64,000 nt of DNA from Mugil cephalus (GCF_022458985.1 NC_061778.1:7767501-7831500); one strand, 5' to 3'. Positions 27,729 through 40,500 are shown, counted from the first letter of the stretch. Notes: generated from the letters alone by a model not told the origin. Made by a program: numbers and translations.

Positions 27729-28250
27729 GTAGTGATGTTTTTAAAAAGAGTGTATAAGGATCATTGACACCAACTAATGACGACTGCGTTACAGTACGAT
27801 TCTTAAAACAGTAGAAAAGAGAGGAGTCATTGCACTGAGGAGGAGATGAGAGCATTTCTGCGAAGGAGTCTATTCAAGCAAATTCTAGCGCCTGCATGTA
27901 AACTATAAATTACATCCATGTCCAACATTCATAGCGTTGTTTCTGTTAAAACACAAAAATAGTAAAAGACTCACAGAAGGAATCCCAGCAAAGGAGACAT
28001 TTGATGCCGGGGGTTCATCTGTTCGGAGGCGAGAGTTTAAAATCCTTGTTATAAAGTAAGAGTAAATCTTTTCAGACGCACACTTTTCCCCACAAACTAC
28101 TCCACGCACTAGACTAGCGACTAGACAAGTGAAACGGTCATAAGGCGAAAAACTGTGGCAGAAGGATGAGAGGAGGATACGCGAGAGTGAGAAGGGGCTG
28201 TGGTGATGGACTTGGGTGTTAAATGGACTGTGAATCATCTTCGCTCCGAC

Positions 28251-31200
28251 TCAAGGGGATTGAGAACCTGACCTGTAGCTCTTAAAGCTCCCCAGGAGAC
28301 TCTGCACCCCTTTCTTGACACGTCGAGCCACGGAGTCGGCGGGAGGAGTGGGCAGGCAGGAGGCCAGACTGGGCGGACGTGCATCCAAACATTTCTGGTA
28401 GCGAAGCTGTGGAAAGGAAACACACACAGAGTGTGAGTGGTGTTTAGCAGTCGCTAGACGTAACGCTGCGTTCACCACATGTAATCCGTCTGCCGGGGTG
28501 TGGGAGTTTGACTCACCATGCAGGCCGCCTGCACCGCCTCGCTCAGACTGGCAGCGTTGGGTTCGCACCAGAACATGTGGCAGGTGAATTCTCGGGGACC
28601 TTCGGCCATGATGAAAGCGAAGGTGTGGACGTCCTTCCCCACGCCCATGAAAGACAGGAAACGCACCCTGCACTCAGACAGCACCTCCTCATCCTGGAGG
28701 CAGAAATGTACACAGGAAAAACGTTTTATGTTTACGATATTCCCTCTCACTGTCCATTTTGTATGTGTTAATGGTGAATTACAATAATTTAAAGTAGAGA
28801 ATTATTCTGTTCTTACAAAAAGAAAGGTGAATTTGTTATTGTGAGATTAAATTAAACTCAAACTAGATCTTCGAATATCCTTAAATTGACAACAAGGATC
28901 TGCTGATCATGTCTTAGTGCCAGATGCTACAGCGACACCTTCAGAAGACGAGTGGAGTCCATGCGTTGCTGGGTCAGGATTGTTTTGGTGGCAAAAGGGA
29001 GACTTACGCAGGTCGTAATGTTATGGCTGTTTGGTGTGTGTCACTCAGCTTTGATTGTGTAAATATAAAACTGTGAAGTACAAAGGATTTAAGACCTGCA
29101 AGTTGTAGGGTAAGGGTAATTTTACCTCATAAAGTGCTCAACTTAACTTTTTACACTTTTAATACTTTAGTCACTTGTTATACTTGTTTGTTTTATTGTC
29201 ACCTGAAGATGAATGTTGTGTTTGGACATATCTGTTTTGAGTGCCAACATAAATTCGTTGTAGAATTCCATTTCTGGAGATGCTCTGCCTCAGTCATCCA
29301 GCAATTAAAATCTGGCCTTTCTCAGTCACTCAAATCCTTCCACGTGCTCATATCGCCTGCATCTAGCATCAGCTTCTAGGACAAAATGCTCACGTGCGGC
29401 CTAATATATCCCAACCACTGACAGGCGCCGTGAGAGTAAGATAATCAGAGTTATTCACTTTACCTTTACGTGGTCATAATGTTATAGATGATCCGTGCCA
29501 CTAGCCACTTTTATACTGAAACATATTGCAAACATGCAACCCCAGGTTTTAATGTTAAATGTTGAGTTTGTTTTCTTTTACCTGACTTGAAAGTATGGTG
29601 AGCGTGGCCGGTGCGACGTTCACAGAGACGGGAATCCACTGATTTTTATCTCTGCCATTCACGGCCGCCTCTAGTGTGTCATTGATTATATCCATACCTG
29701 ACACAAACACAACACATGATGCATTAACTACTTAGTCATTACCACAAACTATGAGTTTTAAAGCACAAACGTTTCATTATTATCAAGTGTTTTCTTACCA
29801 ACTGGCCTCGCCACAGCCTCGCAGCCAAGGTAATAGACCTGGAAGTGCTGGAAGAGTTCGTTTTTCGGAGCAGGAAACTCTGTTGAGAAAGAAGGAAATA
29901 TTACGTGATCCGTTTCCCACTTTAAACTGTGAGCATATTCAAACCGTCTCCTTTTAATTTACCTTCAACGGGGATGACCCCAGGTTTGCTTGGGTCAGAG
30001 TTGAGTCTGCTCACCCCCGGCTTGGTCGCCTTTCTCTCCATCATTATCTAAAGTTAAATTAGAAAACAGGCGAAACTCAAGCAAGAAACTCGCAGCTGAA
30101 TATGAACCGAGACGCTGCACTGAATTCATAATGAAGCTAAATTAAATCCGGTGAGGGCTGACCTTTGAGCACATCTCATGCAGGCTGGTGGCGATGTTCT
30201 TGGCGGGAGAGTCGCAGCGGAAAACATGACACTTCAGAACTTGGGTCAGGTTGTCTCGAGCCACATAAGCAAAATCCCTGCAGGTGAAGTGAGACGGAAA
30301 AGGTCACACTCGCACATTCAGCCATCAATACAAAATAGAGGTGTGAGATAGCTGGAACAAACATATACACGAAGCACAGACTCACATCTACACTGGAAAC
30401 GACAAGAGCACAAGTAATCATGTCACACAACTTTTAAGAGAGTAATCATTAATGTATACCTTTCCCTGTTCATGGCGGAAATGCAGCATGAAAGGAAAAA
30501 CACAATTGTTAGAAGTTAGACAGAGAGGAGGCAGAAACAGCCGTTAATTTGTGTGTAATGTTAATAACGATCCAGCAGAGGGCAGCAGCATCCAGTAAAA
30601 AAAAAAATCAGGCGATGAGATTAGTCTCCCAATAAATGTGAGACTCAACAAATTAAAGGCAGAATATTAAAAATGAGAAACAAAGCCGTTGCCCTAGAAA
30701 AGTCACAAAGGATATCTACCAGACGCTGACTCAATGAAAAATTAACAGCTCCTTTCCAAGCAAAACCCGGTTCATAAGTTAGAGAAGTTTTTATTACTAA
30801 TTTATGTGAACTTACTAGGAACGTGCTTTTGTTGAGCACTAAAACTACATAAATATGACATAAAAGTGTAAAATAAAGATGGGATACGAAAAGATCATTT
30901 CCTTTATGTGACATTAAAATTAAGTACTTTAAGAACAGGAAAATTATCTGGAGATAATATCGACCTTGACTCAAAACACTGAAGTGTTTTGACCTTGACT
31001 CAAAACCCAAATAGTTTCTCCTTATTAATCCATCTCATTTGACCTTTTGAAGCGTGCTTTGTTTCAGCAAAATTAAGAGGGTAGTAAAATAAGTAGTGCG
31101 GTTCTTTGTGTTCTTGTACTGTGGATACTGACCTGCCATTGTCTCTGCCAACACCCCAGACACGGATGCTGCCAATTGGCTGAGCGTGAAGCAGAGTCTG

Positions 31201-34191
31201 TCCCAGAGGGTCGATCAAGTTCATCGTGTCATTCTCCAGCACCATTAGCATGTCTTTACCCTGTCACAACAAACAGGTTTTTAGTATGAGCAGCCAATCA
31301 CCTTTCCTATCAAAAGTCATTTGTGGGTTATGGATTCTACGAGTCATCAAGAATATTGGTCAAACATCCTTTTCTTTTTTGTTTTTTTTTAAATGGCTGG
31401 GGGAGCATGATTCTGGTTGGCCACCAAACAAGAACAACAAGTTCAAATGTACCCATCGAAAAGAAGGTATTATATAAAGCTCTTACATAAATGACTGTGA
31501 AAGCGTAAGCACTGACCTCTCCCCAGATGCCAGCAGTGTCATGAAGGTTGTGTTTGTGATAAGACAGCTGCCTGATGCAGTTGTTGACAGCAACGCTGCT
31601 CTTGCCGGGTGCCATGTCCTCCTCGGACATCTCTACCCAGCCCAGGGAACGCACTGCAAAACACTGACACGACAAGGGTGGCAAGTTAGTACAAAACAGG
31701 ACCACAAACAATGACATCAAGACAGGAAGGAACATTTAGGTGTGTTGGGTTGTGCTCATACTTTGCCTTCTTCTACACTCATCATTGCTGAAAATGCAAA
31801 TAGCTAGTAACATGCAAATGTAAGCAAAAAGGTCACCATTTGCCCTCAAAACTCTGTAAAAAACTATCAGAGACAATACGCTGAACCACGTGCAAGAACT
31901 TATCCCAAGCGCCTGTTAGTGAAGAATTACTAAGTCATTCATCTTTGTGGGTCTATATTTAGAGTTATTACTGTTATGTTTACAAGGACACTATTATTCG
32001 CCTCCCGTAACCGCCTCAATCACAACAAACTGCTTCGATCAGAAGGAATTTTCAATAAAATTGAGAGATCTAAACGTTTGATGACCAATTAATAGGAAAC
32101 TATTAGCTAATAATAACCATGTAAATACTTGATCCTTATCTGATCTCTCTGCTTGGAATAAAGATATTCTTTGTGCGAATGCACGTCCCACATGGGAACT
32201 GGAAAGGACAGAAACGACAAGTGTACATGTCTGTACGTATTGGTCACCCACTGCTTCTGAATGAATTCATTGTTCTTCAACCAAGTTGTGAAAAATAACT
32301 TCTTCTGTTACTTTTCTGGCAGATTTGACATTCCATGACCGTGACACATTATCAGATAATTTTATTTAGCATCGCTATTAACAGTTTAGTTGTCCCTAAT
32401 CAGCATGAAACCATAATTTAGACTCGGCATACAGGAGAAATCCAAGTGAAAACAATCATTTACCTTAGTTTCTAAATCAGTGCAGAGTGGAGCGAGCTTC
32501 TCTTCTTCCTCCGACTGGGAGCAATTGTAACTACAAAGAAAAAAAAATGGTTACAAAAGGACAAGAAACAAACTATGAAATACAAACTAGTCAGAAAGCT
32601 TTAACACAACATACTTCAGGTTGATAGATGCATAGCGTAGAGTTGCTCCTTCAAACTCCTTCAAACTTTGATCAGATGCAACCTCTGCCTCCTCCTGAAA
32701 ACACACATCAGACTTAAAAATTATAACTTTGCTCAGATTTTCCTGGTAAAGGATTTAAACCTAACGCTAATAGTTAACCAACTATTGACTCTTAAATACA
32801 CAGATGATCAAACACACCCGAAGTATAACTTACCTTCCACAGTTCCCCTTCACCAGCAGCTTCATCTGTGCTGGAAAGTTGAGCCCAAGATTCCTGGAAA
32901 ACATAAAAAAGTAGTAATCATTAACTAGAGTTCTACATTTCAGTGTCTCTATTTAAGCAAAAAACATCCATTAGCCTTCACCTCAGGTTCATCGCATGGT
33001 GTAGTCTCCAGGGACATGGTGGAGGACATCATGGAGTCACCAACTTTACCAAGGGGTGAAGGAGGCTCCCACTGGGTGGTGCCTGTGGGGATGTGCCAGT
33101 AGTATGTGCCCGACGTATCTCGCACCCTCATCCATCCTGATGGCAGGTCTGTGTCTGTCTCGAAAGCACTGGAGTCCCAGAAGGACTCTGAAAGCCAGAG
33201 GGAAAAGGGAGAGGAAAAAAATAAATAAAAATATGAACCGGAAATGTTCAGTCTCAGGCTTTAGAAAATGTCCATGCTGACTGTGCAGAAAGAGGCAAGA
33301 ACAAACAAAGTCAAGACAAGGATACTTTAAAATGCATATATATATGCTGACGATAATAAAACAGTGGGGTCTTAAAATAATAAGGGAAGGCGCCTGACAA
33401 GGAGATAACATTTAACCTTGGACTGCTGTCAATTTTCTTCATTAAATAAATCAATGTTTTGATTTTCCCTTTTAACAATTCCCTCTATTTTGTATCTGAA
33501 GATGTGCTTCAAGCATTAACTCGGTGTGCGTCTCTTTACCTCTGTTGCCATTTGGAGAGCTGTCGGTCGTGTTGTCCTGGGACAGGGCCGGCCAGCTGGA
33601 CTCTTCATCGCTTGGCGTCCCGTTCAGATTGGAAAAGAGGAGGCATGGATTTCTCCCCACGACGCTGCTGCCCTCTCTCTGGGACTCCACATTACCCTGT
33701 TCCTCTGCCACCTTTTCCCCCCTGGTGTCACCCGATGTCTCCTCGTCATCCTCTGATTTATTTTCCTTCTCTTTATCGCCCTCTTCTCTCTCCTTCTCTT
33801 TCTCGTCTGTCGACTCCAGCTTCAGGGTATCGATGAGGAGCGGCTCATTGAGGATGTTCTTGGACTCCTCCTGACTGAGGCCAGGGGTCAGTGCTTTTTT
33901 GGGAGACTTGATCTGCTCCTCATTTCCCTGTTGTTCGTCCTGAGTGGTGTTCTGGAGAGGGAAGTCTTCCTCGTTTCCATTCTGGTTGATATTGCAGTTG
34001 TGGTCCTGCTCCTGATGGTTCTCTGTTACTTTCCGCAGCTGGTTGCGGCCTTCTTTGACCCACTTGGCATTATTGCCAGTGGACTCCTGGTCGCACCAGT
34101 GGCTGCCGTCATTCAGCTTGTTCTTAAGCTCTTCATCTTGCTTTTGTTTATTCACAACGTATGTCATAGCTTCATCGTCATTACCACCCAT
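28251..34191 (-). CDS. apbb1: Amyloid beta precursor protein-binding family B member 1 (Fe65)
   Basis: Cytoplasmic and nuclear adaptor that binds the APP tail. Fourteen coding exons join in phase, all with AG/GT borders: 34191-33540, 33187-32982, 32893-32834, 32694-32615, 32530-32464, 31663-31517, 31260-31133, 30465-30460 (microexon), 30277-30163, 30047-29963, 29879-29799, 29697-29582, 28693-28517, 28406-28251. They encode 691 residues (human about 710). An acidic, low-complexity N-terminus (1-217) is followed by a WW domain (about 231-262, W236, YYW 246-248, W257 then EPP), PTB1 (about 345-490, containing [12 protein letters not shown]) and PTB2 (about 515-660, containing FQVYYLG and [20 protein letters not shown]). 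The C-terminus is close to known Fe65. The start is the first ATG after the acceptor at 34213. The gene is on the same strand as ilk and downstream of it. Paralogues apbb2 and apbb3 are less likely given the match across WW, PTB1 and the microexon. Confidence 0.96.
28894..29032 (+). mobile_element. Tc1-like transposon 3'-end fragment in an apbb1 intron
   Basis: CCAGATGCTACAGCGACACCTTCAGA through GGTGGCAAAAGGGAGAC to GGTCGTAATGTTATG matches the 3' end of the same Tc1-like family as at 24445-24775. It lies in the last but one apbb1 intron, and the coding frame is damaged. Confidence 0.65.
29322..29495 (-). mobile_element. Tc1-like transposon 5'-end fragment in an apbb1 intron
   Basis: Ends in CGTGGTCATAATGTTATAG and contains GACAAAATGCTCACG and AATATATCCCAACCACTGACAGG, the 5' leader of the family in reverse orientation. 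It faces the fragment at 28894-29032, so the pair is either a rearranged copy or two insertions. Confidence 0.65.
30460..30465 (-). other. apbb1: 6-nt microexon of apbb1 (adds Arg-Glu to PTB1)
   Basis: In transcript sense, the six bases GGAAAG are flanked by AACAG upstream and GTATAC downstream. The preceding exon ends in AG (phase 2) and the next begins with G. Skipping gives Gly-Arg-Asp-Phe and inclusion gives Gly-Arg-Glu-Arg-Asp-Phe. Mammalian Fe65 has a neuron-specific mini-exon that inserts Arg-Glu at this same point, so position, size and product all agree. The upstream intron carries a TTTTTCCTTTC tract and TGCTGC about 20 nt before the acceptor, the type of UGC motif used by the neuronal splicing factor SRRM4. 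Confidence 0.88.
30572..30585 (+). promoter_or_regulatory. Perfect CTCF core motif in the intron before the apbb1 microexon
   Basis: CCAGCAGAGGGCAG fits the 14-base CTCF core CCASYAGRKGGCRS at every position. It lies about 107 bases on the 5' side of the microexon in transcript direction. CTCF occupancy can affect exon inclusion as well as looping. Binding is inferred. Confidence 0.5.
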
Positions 34192-34849
34192 GGTAAACGT
34201 CCATGTAACTGCTCTGGTGGAGAAAGATGCAGTGATTTATTAGCATTAGCATGTTAGCGCCTTTTAACGGGGCTAAGACAAGAGTTTCCCGGTAGACTTC
34301 GATAAAATGTGTAGTGGTTGCTTGAAACAGATATATTAAAGTGTAATCGCGTTGTTACAAGCAGCAATAAATAATACATTGTCTTTAAATAAACTGCTTA
34401 TGTCTCGATGCAGATAATGAAGTACGTTTCTCGTTCGTATGTTCCGGGTTCGCTATTCTCTGTGTGACTTTCGCTGCAGGATTCTTTGTACGAATACGAA
34501 ACGCACTTCAACGACTTCACCTCCCATTTGCCAACACGACCTTTTTTCCCTCAAACTCTGAGCTCAACATAGAGTCAAACACAAGCGTAAGACATTATTT
34601 CAGAGCCAGATATATGTTTGTTTAACAAGTCCAAGCACTCTAGAAGGCTGCGTCCTAAAAATACACCGATATTCAGCAAGATGCCACCGCCGCAGAATAA
34701 CGGGCACCATCCGCCATCACCATCTTAGCTACAGGCTAACTTTAGCTTCTCGGTTAGCAACCTAGCTTAGCTAACGTCTCCAAACGGGGAAATCAAAGCC
34801 AGTGCAGTAACGCCGATTTATCAAGCGTGTGTTAATTGTTATTACTCAC

Positions 34850-34980
34850 CAGCTCCTCCAAGTCCACCTGTCGTCGAAATATGCTGCAGTGTGTGAGCTA
34901 ACTACATATTTCCAGGAGTCGTGAGGGCTCGCTTGGTTTCTAGGTGGTGTTTTCAGTCAGTGGGCTCGGCCAGTGATGGA
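34850..34980 (-). other. apbb1: apbb1 5' non-coding first exon (transcription start approximate)
   Basis: In minus sense, GGAGCTG is followed by a GTGAGTAAT donor, so the exon ends at 34850. The next acceptor (CTCCACCAG, exon start 34213) is 22 bases before the start codon. The transcription start is not visible, and the upper limit is only a guess from the drop in CpG-rich sequence. Confidence 0.6.
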
Positions 34981-35001
34981 GGACGGACCTGCGTCACGGA
35001 T

Positions 35002-35009
35002 TTACGTCA
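35002..35009. promoter_or_regulatory. CRE-like TTACGTCA upstream of apbb1
   Basis: The octamer TTACGTCA (TGACGTAA on the gene strand) lies just upstream of the apbb1 first exon, with a second GCGTCAC eleven bases away. This is a CREB/ATF-type site by sequence. The same octamer occurs upstream of rrp8. Function is inferred. Confidence 0.45.
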
Positions 35010-35212
35010 CTGACTGCTGCCTCTCACAGGACCTTAATGAAATAAAAGTCAGATATTATGACTGTTTTTGGCTTTATTGATCCGGTTCTGCTGATTTTCA
35101 ATCTCTCATCCCCCAAAGTCAGCATGCAACATCAAATACTAGTGTCTGAATACGAGATGCACTGATTTCTGCTCCAGAAGACAACAAAAAGTCATCCTTT
35201 ATTAATAGATAG

Positions 35213-35700
35213 ATACACTACCTTGTATCTATCGCCTAAAGTACCCATTCAAATAATTGAATTCGTGTGTTCCAGTCATTTTCATGGCCACAGGTGTAAA
35301 AAATTAGGAACTTAGGTTTGTGGGGCTCAGTGAATTTCCGCATGGTACCATGGATGAATGCCACCTGTGCAACAGGTTAAAATGACAGAGTGGAGTCAGT
35401 ACTGAGGCACATAGTGAACAGGGGTCACCAACTTTCCTCCAAACTTCATGTGGCCTTCAGATTATCTCAAGAAAAGTGCATAAAGAGCTCCATGGAATGG
35501 GTTTCCATGCCCGGACAGCTGCAACCAAACTATACATCACCAAGTGTAATGTAAAGCGGAGACGTCCTCTGGAGTGACAAATCCCACTTATCCATCTGGC
35601 AGTCTGATGGACCAGTCTGGGTTTGGTGGTTGCCAGGAGAACAGTACTTGTCTGACTGCACTGGTGGACTTTGTTTATGATGGACCAGATTTTATTCAAG
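35213..35700 (+). mobile_element. Truncated Tc1-like transposon with transposase remnant
   Basis: Starts with a terminal-repeat-like end near 35213 and runs through the family's leader (ATTTCCGCATGGTACCATGG, ATGCCACCTGTGCAACAGG) into transposase sequence. A frame at 35571-35665 reads WSDKSHLSIWQSDGPVWVWW, then LPGEQYLSDC, typical of Tc1-like transposases. The 3' third is missing and the upstream frame is broken. Lies between the apbb1 5' end and the ilk 3' UTR. Confidence 0.75.
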
Positions 35701-36393
35701 GTTTTGCATCTGACCCTGGTGTCAGGGACTCTGCCCCCACCACAGAGCCCGCTAAATTTCAACCCTAGAGTGTTATCGTAGGGTATAAAACTTTTTTACA
35801 TTTGCGAAATCTTTCAAAATGTTAGTTTGTGTCCAGTCATGAAAACATAGTTCACTTTGCCTCTGCGCTTCATAGAATCTGACTTCATGACAAACTGACA
35901 TTTATGAATCCAGATGTGTTTTACAAGTGTTAAACCAATGTGAGAAACTAAGTGAAAAACTGCATTTAGCCATTTGTAATGCAATTGTTTTAAACTATTA
36001 AACCACTAGAATTTGGAGATGTTAAATAATTTAAAAGTACCAGTGCATCGAACATTTGTCTCAGATTAAATTACTATTGTGTGATAAGTAACATAAACTC
36101 ACTTAGAAGTAAATAACAGAATAAAAAACAAGCACACATATGCATTCATGAAATATTAAGCCGTGGTGATAGGAATATATAATAATTATAGGATTTTTTT
36201 TATTTGAGATATAAAAGCATAATGAGCTTCTTTTATAATAAGTATTTATATTCGTGTTTGCACCTTTATTATGATAAGTAATTTGTCAGAGTCTAGTCCA
36301 CACAAGGTAAAAATGAGCCGTTAGCGTAAACATCAACAGCCTGATGCTGATCCCCCAACAACAAATGCACACTCACTCAAGTTATCCATATGT
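35701..36393. other. Intergenic spacer between ilk 3' end and apbb1 5' end
   Basis: AT-rich sequence with no gene or recognisable element. Confidence 0.4.
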
Positions 36394-37581
36394 TTTATTT
36401 TTAATATATTTATATATAAATACATACATTTGTATAAGTCATTCTTGATTTTGGCTTCAACCTGTGATTCGGCACAAACAAGCAAGCTGGTGGAGGCACA
36501 GAACGGATGCAGGTAGAGGAAACAACCCATGAGATTGGTATAAAGTCCGAAGCAATCCAGAGGACCAATTTAAAAAAAAGAAGAAAAAAAAAACATTGCA
36601 GGATGTTACGTCCAACCCCTTTACGTCCCAGTCGAATTGTGTTGGCAGCAGCTTCTGATGTGACCATAAAATCTGGAACAGCCTCCCTCAACAACTCATT
36701 TTAACAATCCAAGAATAAAAGACAGTGTGGTTGGTTGGAGTGTTCATTCCTGACACTACAAGCGAAACAGGACACATGGGAGATTTCTAGTATTCAACAT
36801 GAAAATAACACTCGAGTTAGACGCAAACACTTTTACACATCTTGACAGAGACTTTTTGTTCACCAGTAGGGCTATCAGAACAAAAGCAATATTACAAAAC
36901 AAACTGAATGTACACATTTGAGTAACACAGTTGATTATATTAAAATAATTAACAAGAATCAATGCATTTTGACTGTAATATTTCACTTGCTGCACAAGAA
37001 AAAGGGGGGAAAAAAAGTTTGAAATGGTACCAAGATCAGAGTTTGGGACCAAAGCTGAATATAGGCCAAGCTCATCTTCATCACTGCTCATTCACTTTTC
37101 AAGTGTTATTATTTTCCGTGTTTAAATGCTTGGTGTCAGTCATGCTTGCCCGGCTTCACAACAAACCTTTCCCCACAAGGCAAGCTACGGGTTAATATCT
37201 TTTTATCATGAGCCACCGTTATCAGGAGCTTCTGTTACCAGCAGACCGTCATGCTGACCTCCACAGGTTATTCAGCCACATGATTACAGTTTAGAAGATG
37301 AACAGTAAATACTAAGCTCCCGTGGAGACGGTATCAGCAGATCAGTGACAGAATCATTAATAAAAACTTGATATCACATTGGGGGAAAAAAGGAAAATAT
37401 AAAATAAGTGAATGCTGTTGGACCTATCTGAGATGCAGAAGCGGCAGTGACACATTGAACGCAGCGGAGTTTAAGGCAATACTGGTAAGCACCACACCAC
37501 CGTACTATTATCGGTCAAATCTGGGGGTGAGATATCCGGAGTCGGTTCAGTGATGGAGGGCACGAGAGGGGGGGGGGGGTT
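36394..37581 (-). other. ilk: ilk 3' UTR to a candidate poly(A) signal
   Basis: The region follows the ilk stop codon and holds no coding exon. A minus-strand AATAAA lies at 36399-36394, so the mRNA could end near 36.38 kb. The first bases after the stop are a run of twelve C residues on the gene strand (G run at 37568-37579). The end point is inferred from the signal only. Confidence 0.45.
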
Positions 37582-40500
37582 TCATTTATCCTGCATTTTT
37601 TCCAAAATTGGCACAATCATGTCAAATTTAGGCCTCTTTGCCGGGTCTTCGTTCATGCATATCTTCATGAGCTTGCAAATGTGGGGGGAGATGCCAGGGG
37701 GGATGGTTGGCCTCAAGCCCTCCAGGGCAATCTAAAATCCAAAACAGACAGACATTACTACATTGATTAAACTACTACTGTGAGACTTGCCTGCAGGCGG
37801 TGGACGTTCAGTTTCTTGTCTAATGAGCAAGCTGTCCTTCTTACCTTCATGCCGATCTCCATGTTGGACAGGTCAGCGAACGGCACTTCTCTGGTCACTA
37901 ACTCCCACAGGAGGATGGCAAAGCTCCACATGTCTGCTGACCGACGGTTGATCTCTTCTGGCTTCTTCTGCAGAGCTGGGCAACGCAGAGAGGAACAAGT
38001 GAAGGTTACACGGTGAACTATACAACAGCTTCACTCTACATTAGGCAAAAATTGTTTCATTGTTTGTTCAATTTGGAGAGATCATTTGGCAGTAAAGAGC
38101 AAAATTTGTCCAAGTAACAAGAATAAATATTTTGGCGCGCGAGGCTCCAAGGAGAAGCGGACTGAGCCAAGTCCCAGATGAAGTCGGTATATCGGGACAG
38201 GAAAGCCCCCGGGTCGACATGCTGGTGGTGGAGGAGGAGAAGCTGATAGTGAAGTGAGTGTTGAGTTACAACTACGAGTGCACAATTTAGATGTGCAAAG
38301 ATAAAGAAGTGCAAAATACTCAGAAGAAATACTCAGACCAGCCCCATAACACATTCAAAGTCACTTAAATCCACTTTCTTCCTCATTCTGATGCTTGGTG
38401 TGAACTTCAGCAAGTTGCCTTGATCACTTCTACATGACTAAATGCATTGAAGTGCAGCCATGTGATTGGATGATTTATCTTAACAAGCAACTGAACAGGT
38501 GTATCTAATAAAGTGGCAAGTGAGTGTATTTTATTTAAATAAATTTAGCTATTACTAGAGATGAAGTCCTATCCAGGTTCTGTCTCTGGTCAGTTTAGAC
38601 TATTTTCTGCTGCTCATTCACTTTCCTACAATGTCAAATTTGCTCATTTCAACATCACTGCTCTCGTTCAATGAGCCAAACATCCTCACGTTCTTTAAAA
38701 TTCACTGCAGTCTGCCATGTAACCCTCCACTTCCCCGTCTCCACCTCATCCTGGCTGTCCAGGGCATCTCAACTGAAGCCTCCATCAGCCTGTCTCCTAC
38801 ACCACCACCGGATATCCTGTCTTCATCTATCACCTGGTTCTCTGCTCCGTGTCGTTGCTTCTCACACAAGCTCTTGTTAGCTCGTCACCCTCAAGTGATT
38901 TGTCCTTCTTGAAATATATTACGTGCAGCTGAACATTCATACATCTATTTTTACATGGATGCCAATTAACCGTGAGCCACGTACAAACATTTCTCGGGTA
39001 TCACAAAGCCTCATAATGAAATGACTCTGTACGACTAAAGAGAAGCGCCTCATGAACACGCCTCCCATGATAAAGTCCTGTGAGCTTTTACTCTGCGATG
39101 TAGCGGCTATATTGCGTGTTGCTATGGAGACCACATTTCACAGCAGAGACGAGGAGAATAAATGCCATATGCTGTGGTTCGCATAAGAAACACACACACA
39201 GCAGGCCACAGATAGAACAGAAACAGAAAGCCTGGGTCATTTCTCCTTTTTACCAAAAAGTCAGTAAAAGAGGACGAATGCAAACAGGCAAGAAAACGTT
39301 TATTCTACAAAAAAGTGTATCAAGGTATGTGTTAAGGCACCGTGATGTAATTAGCTGATGTTAATCAGATTGTAATGTCTATGTAGGTGTTTGTGTTAAT
39401 TTAGCTAACACAGTAGCTTAAGCTGTCAATCACGTTTTGTAACTCTACAAAATAAAAAAATGCAGCATATGCATTTAACACAGAGCCGTTGTTCGGGAAT
39501 CATAAAGGACATGCAGCCTCTTTTGTTAAAATATAAACTCCATGTTTTACTTGCGCGTACGCACACGCTCCTTCCATCTGTTGTGTGGTGTCGGTGTTAC
39601 CTGTGTACATTTGCGCCACATCAACAGCAACCCTCCGCACGCCCTCAATTTCGTGGTTCATAACACACTATACATAAACCGTATGGATGCTGTTTCTATG
39701 GCAACCGTAAACCCCCTTTTCAGTGGATTGTCGTTACTGTTTGCATCTGCGCCGCGAGGCCCTTTGGTTATTTTCACATTCTTTAATCAGTTTACAACCT
39801 GCTCGGCCTTCGCCGTATCTCGCGGGGAAATCTCGGCTGCAGATTAGATTTGGCTCAGAGGCCGTCCAGCGCTCCCTGCATCCATCACTGATGCTGGAGC
39901 TCGTGTGGCTTCAGCCGTCCGCTTAGATCTGTGCTGTGTGAGTGATGCCTACCCTCGGGGGCTACCCACGCCGGCGAGTACATCCTGCCCGGACACTGGA
40001 AGGAGAACTTGACGTCGGCCATGCTGATCCTCGCCGTCATGTCTTCATCGATCTGTGGAAACGAGATCATTGACCGTAACTTCAAATTGCACGGCGGAAC
40101 ACTTTTTATTAGGCAACACAATTTCCTTTGGTGAGTCACTCACCACGACACTCTTGCTGTTGAGATAATGGCGTGGGATCATGGGTTCAAGTGTGTGCAA
40201 GAAGGCCATTCCACAAGCGATGTCGAGAGCAAATTTGACCGCCTGCATCTGGTCCACCACAAAGTCTGACAGCAGCACGAGGAACAATTAATAACAGCTT
40301 TAATTTAATAACAGCCCTTTCACCACAAAACAGGACGACAGTGAAATTGCTGCCGCATGAAAAAAAGACGGTAACATAATGACAAATGCTTGGATCACAA
40401 ATCCCAGCAAGCCACCAAAGTCGGTGACGAGCGCGGACTTTGTGACCGGAGTAGAGATACTCACTGGTGCCTTCATGCAGCACGTTGTAGAGGGAGCCAT

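Noticed and set aside
33459..33874. Plus-strand open frames opposite apbb1 exon 2
   Set aside because: Antisense shadows of the acidic Fe65 N-terminus.
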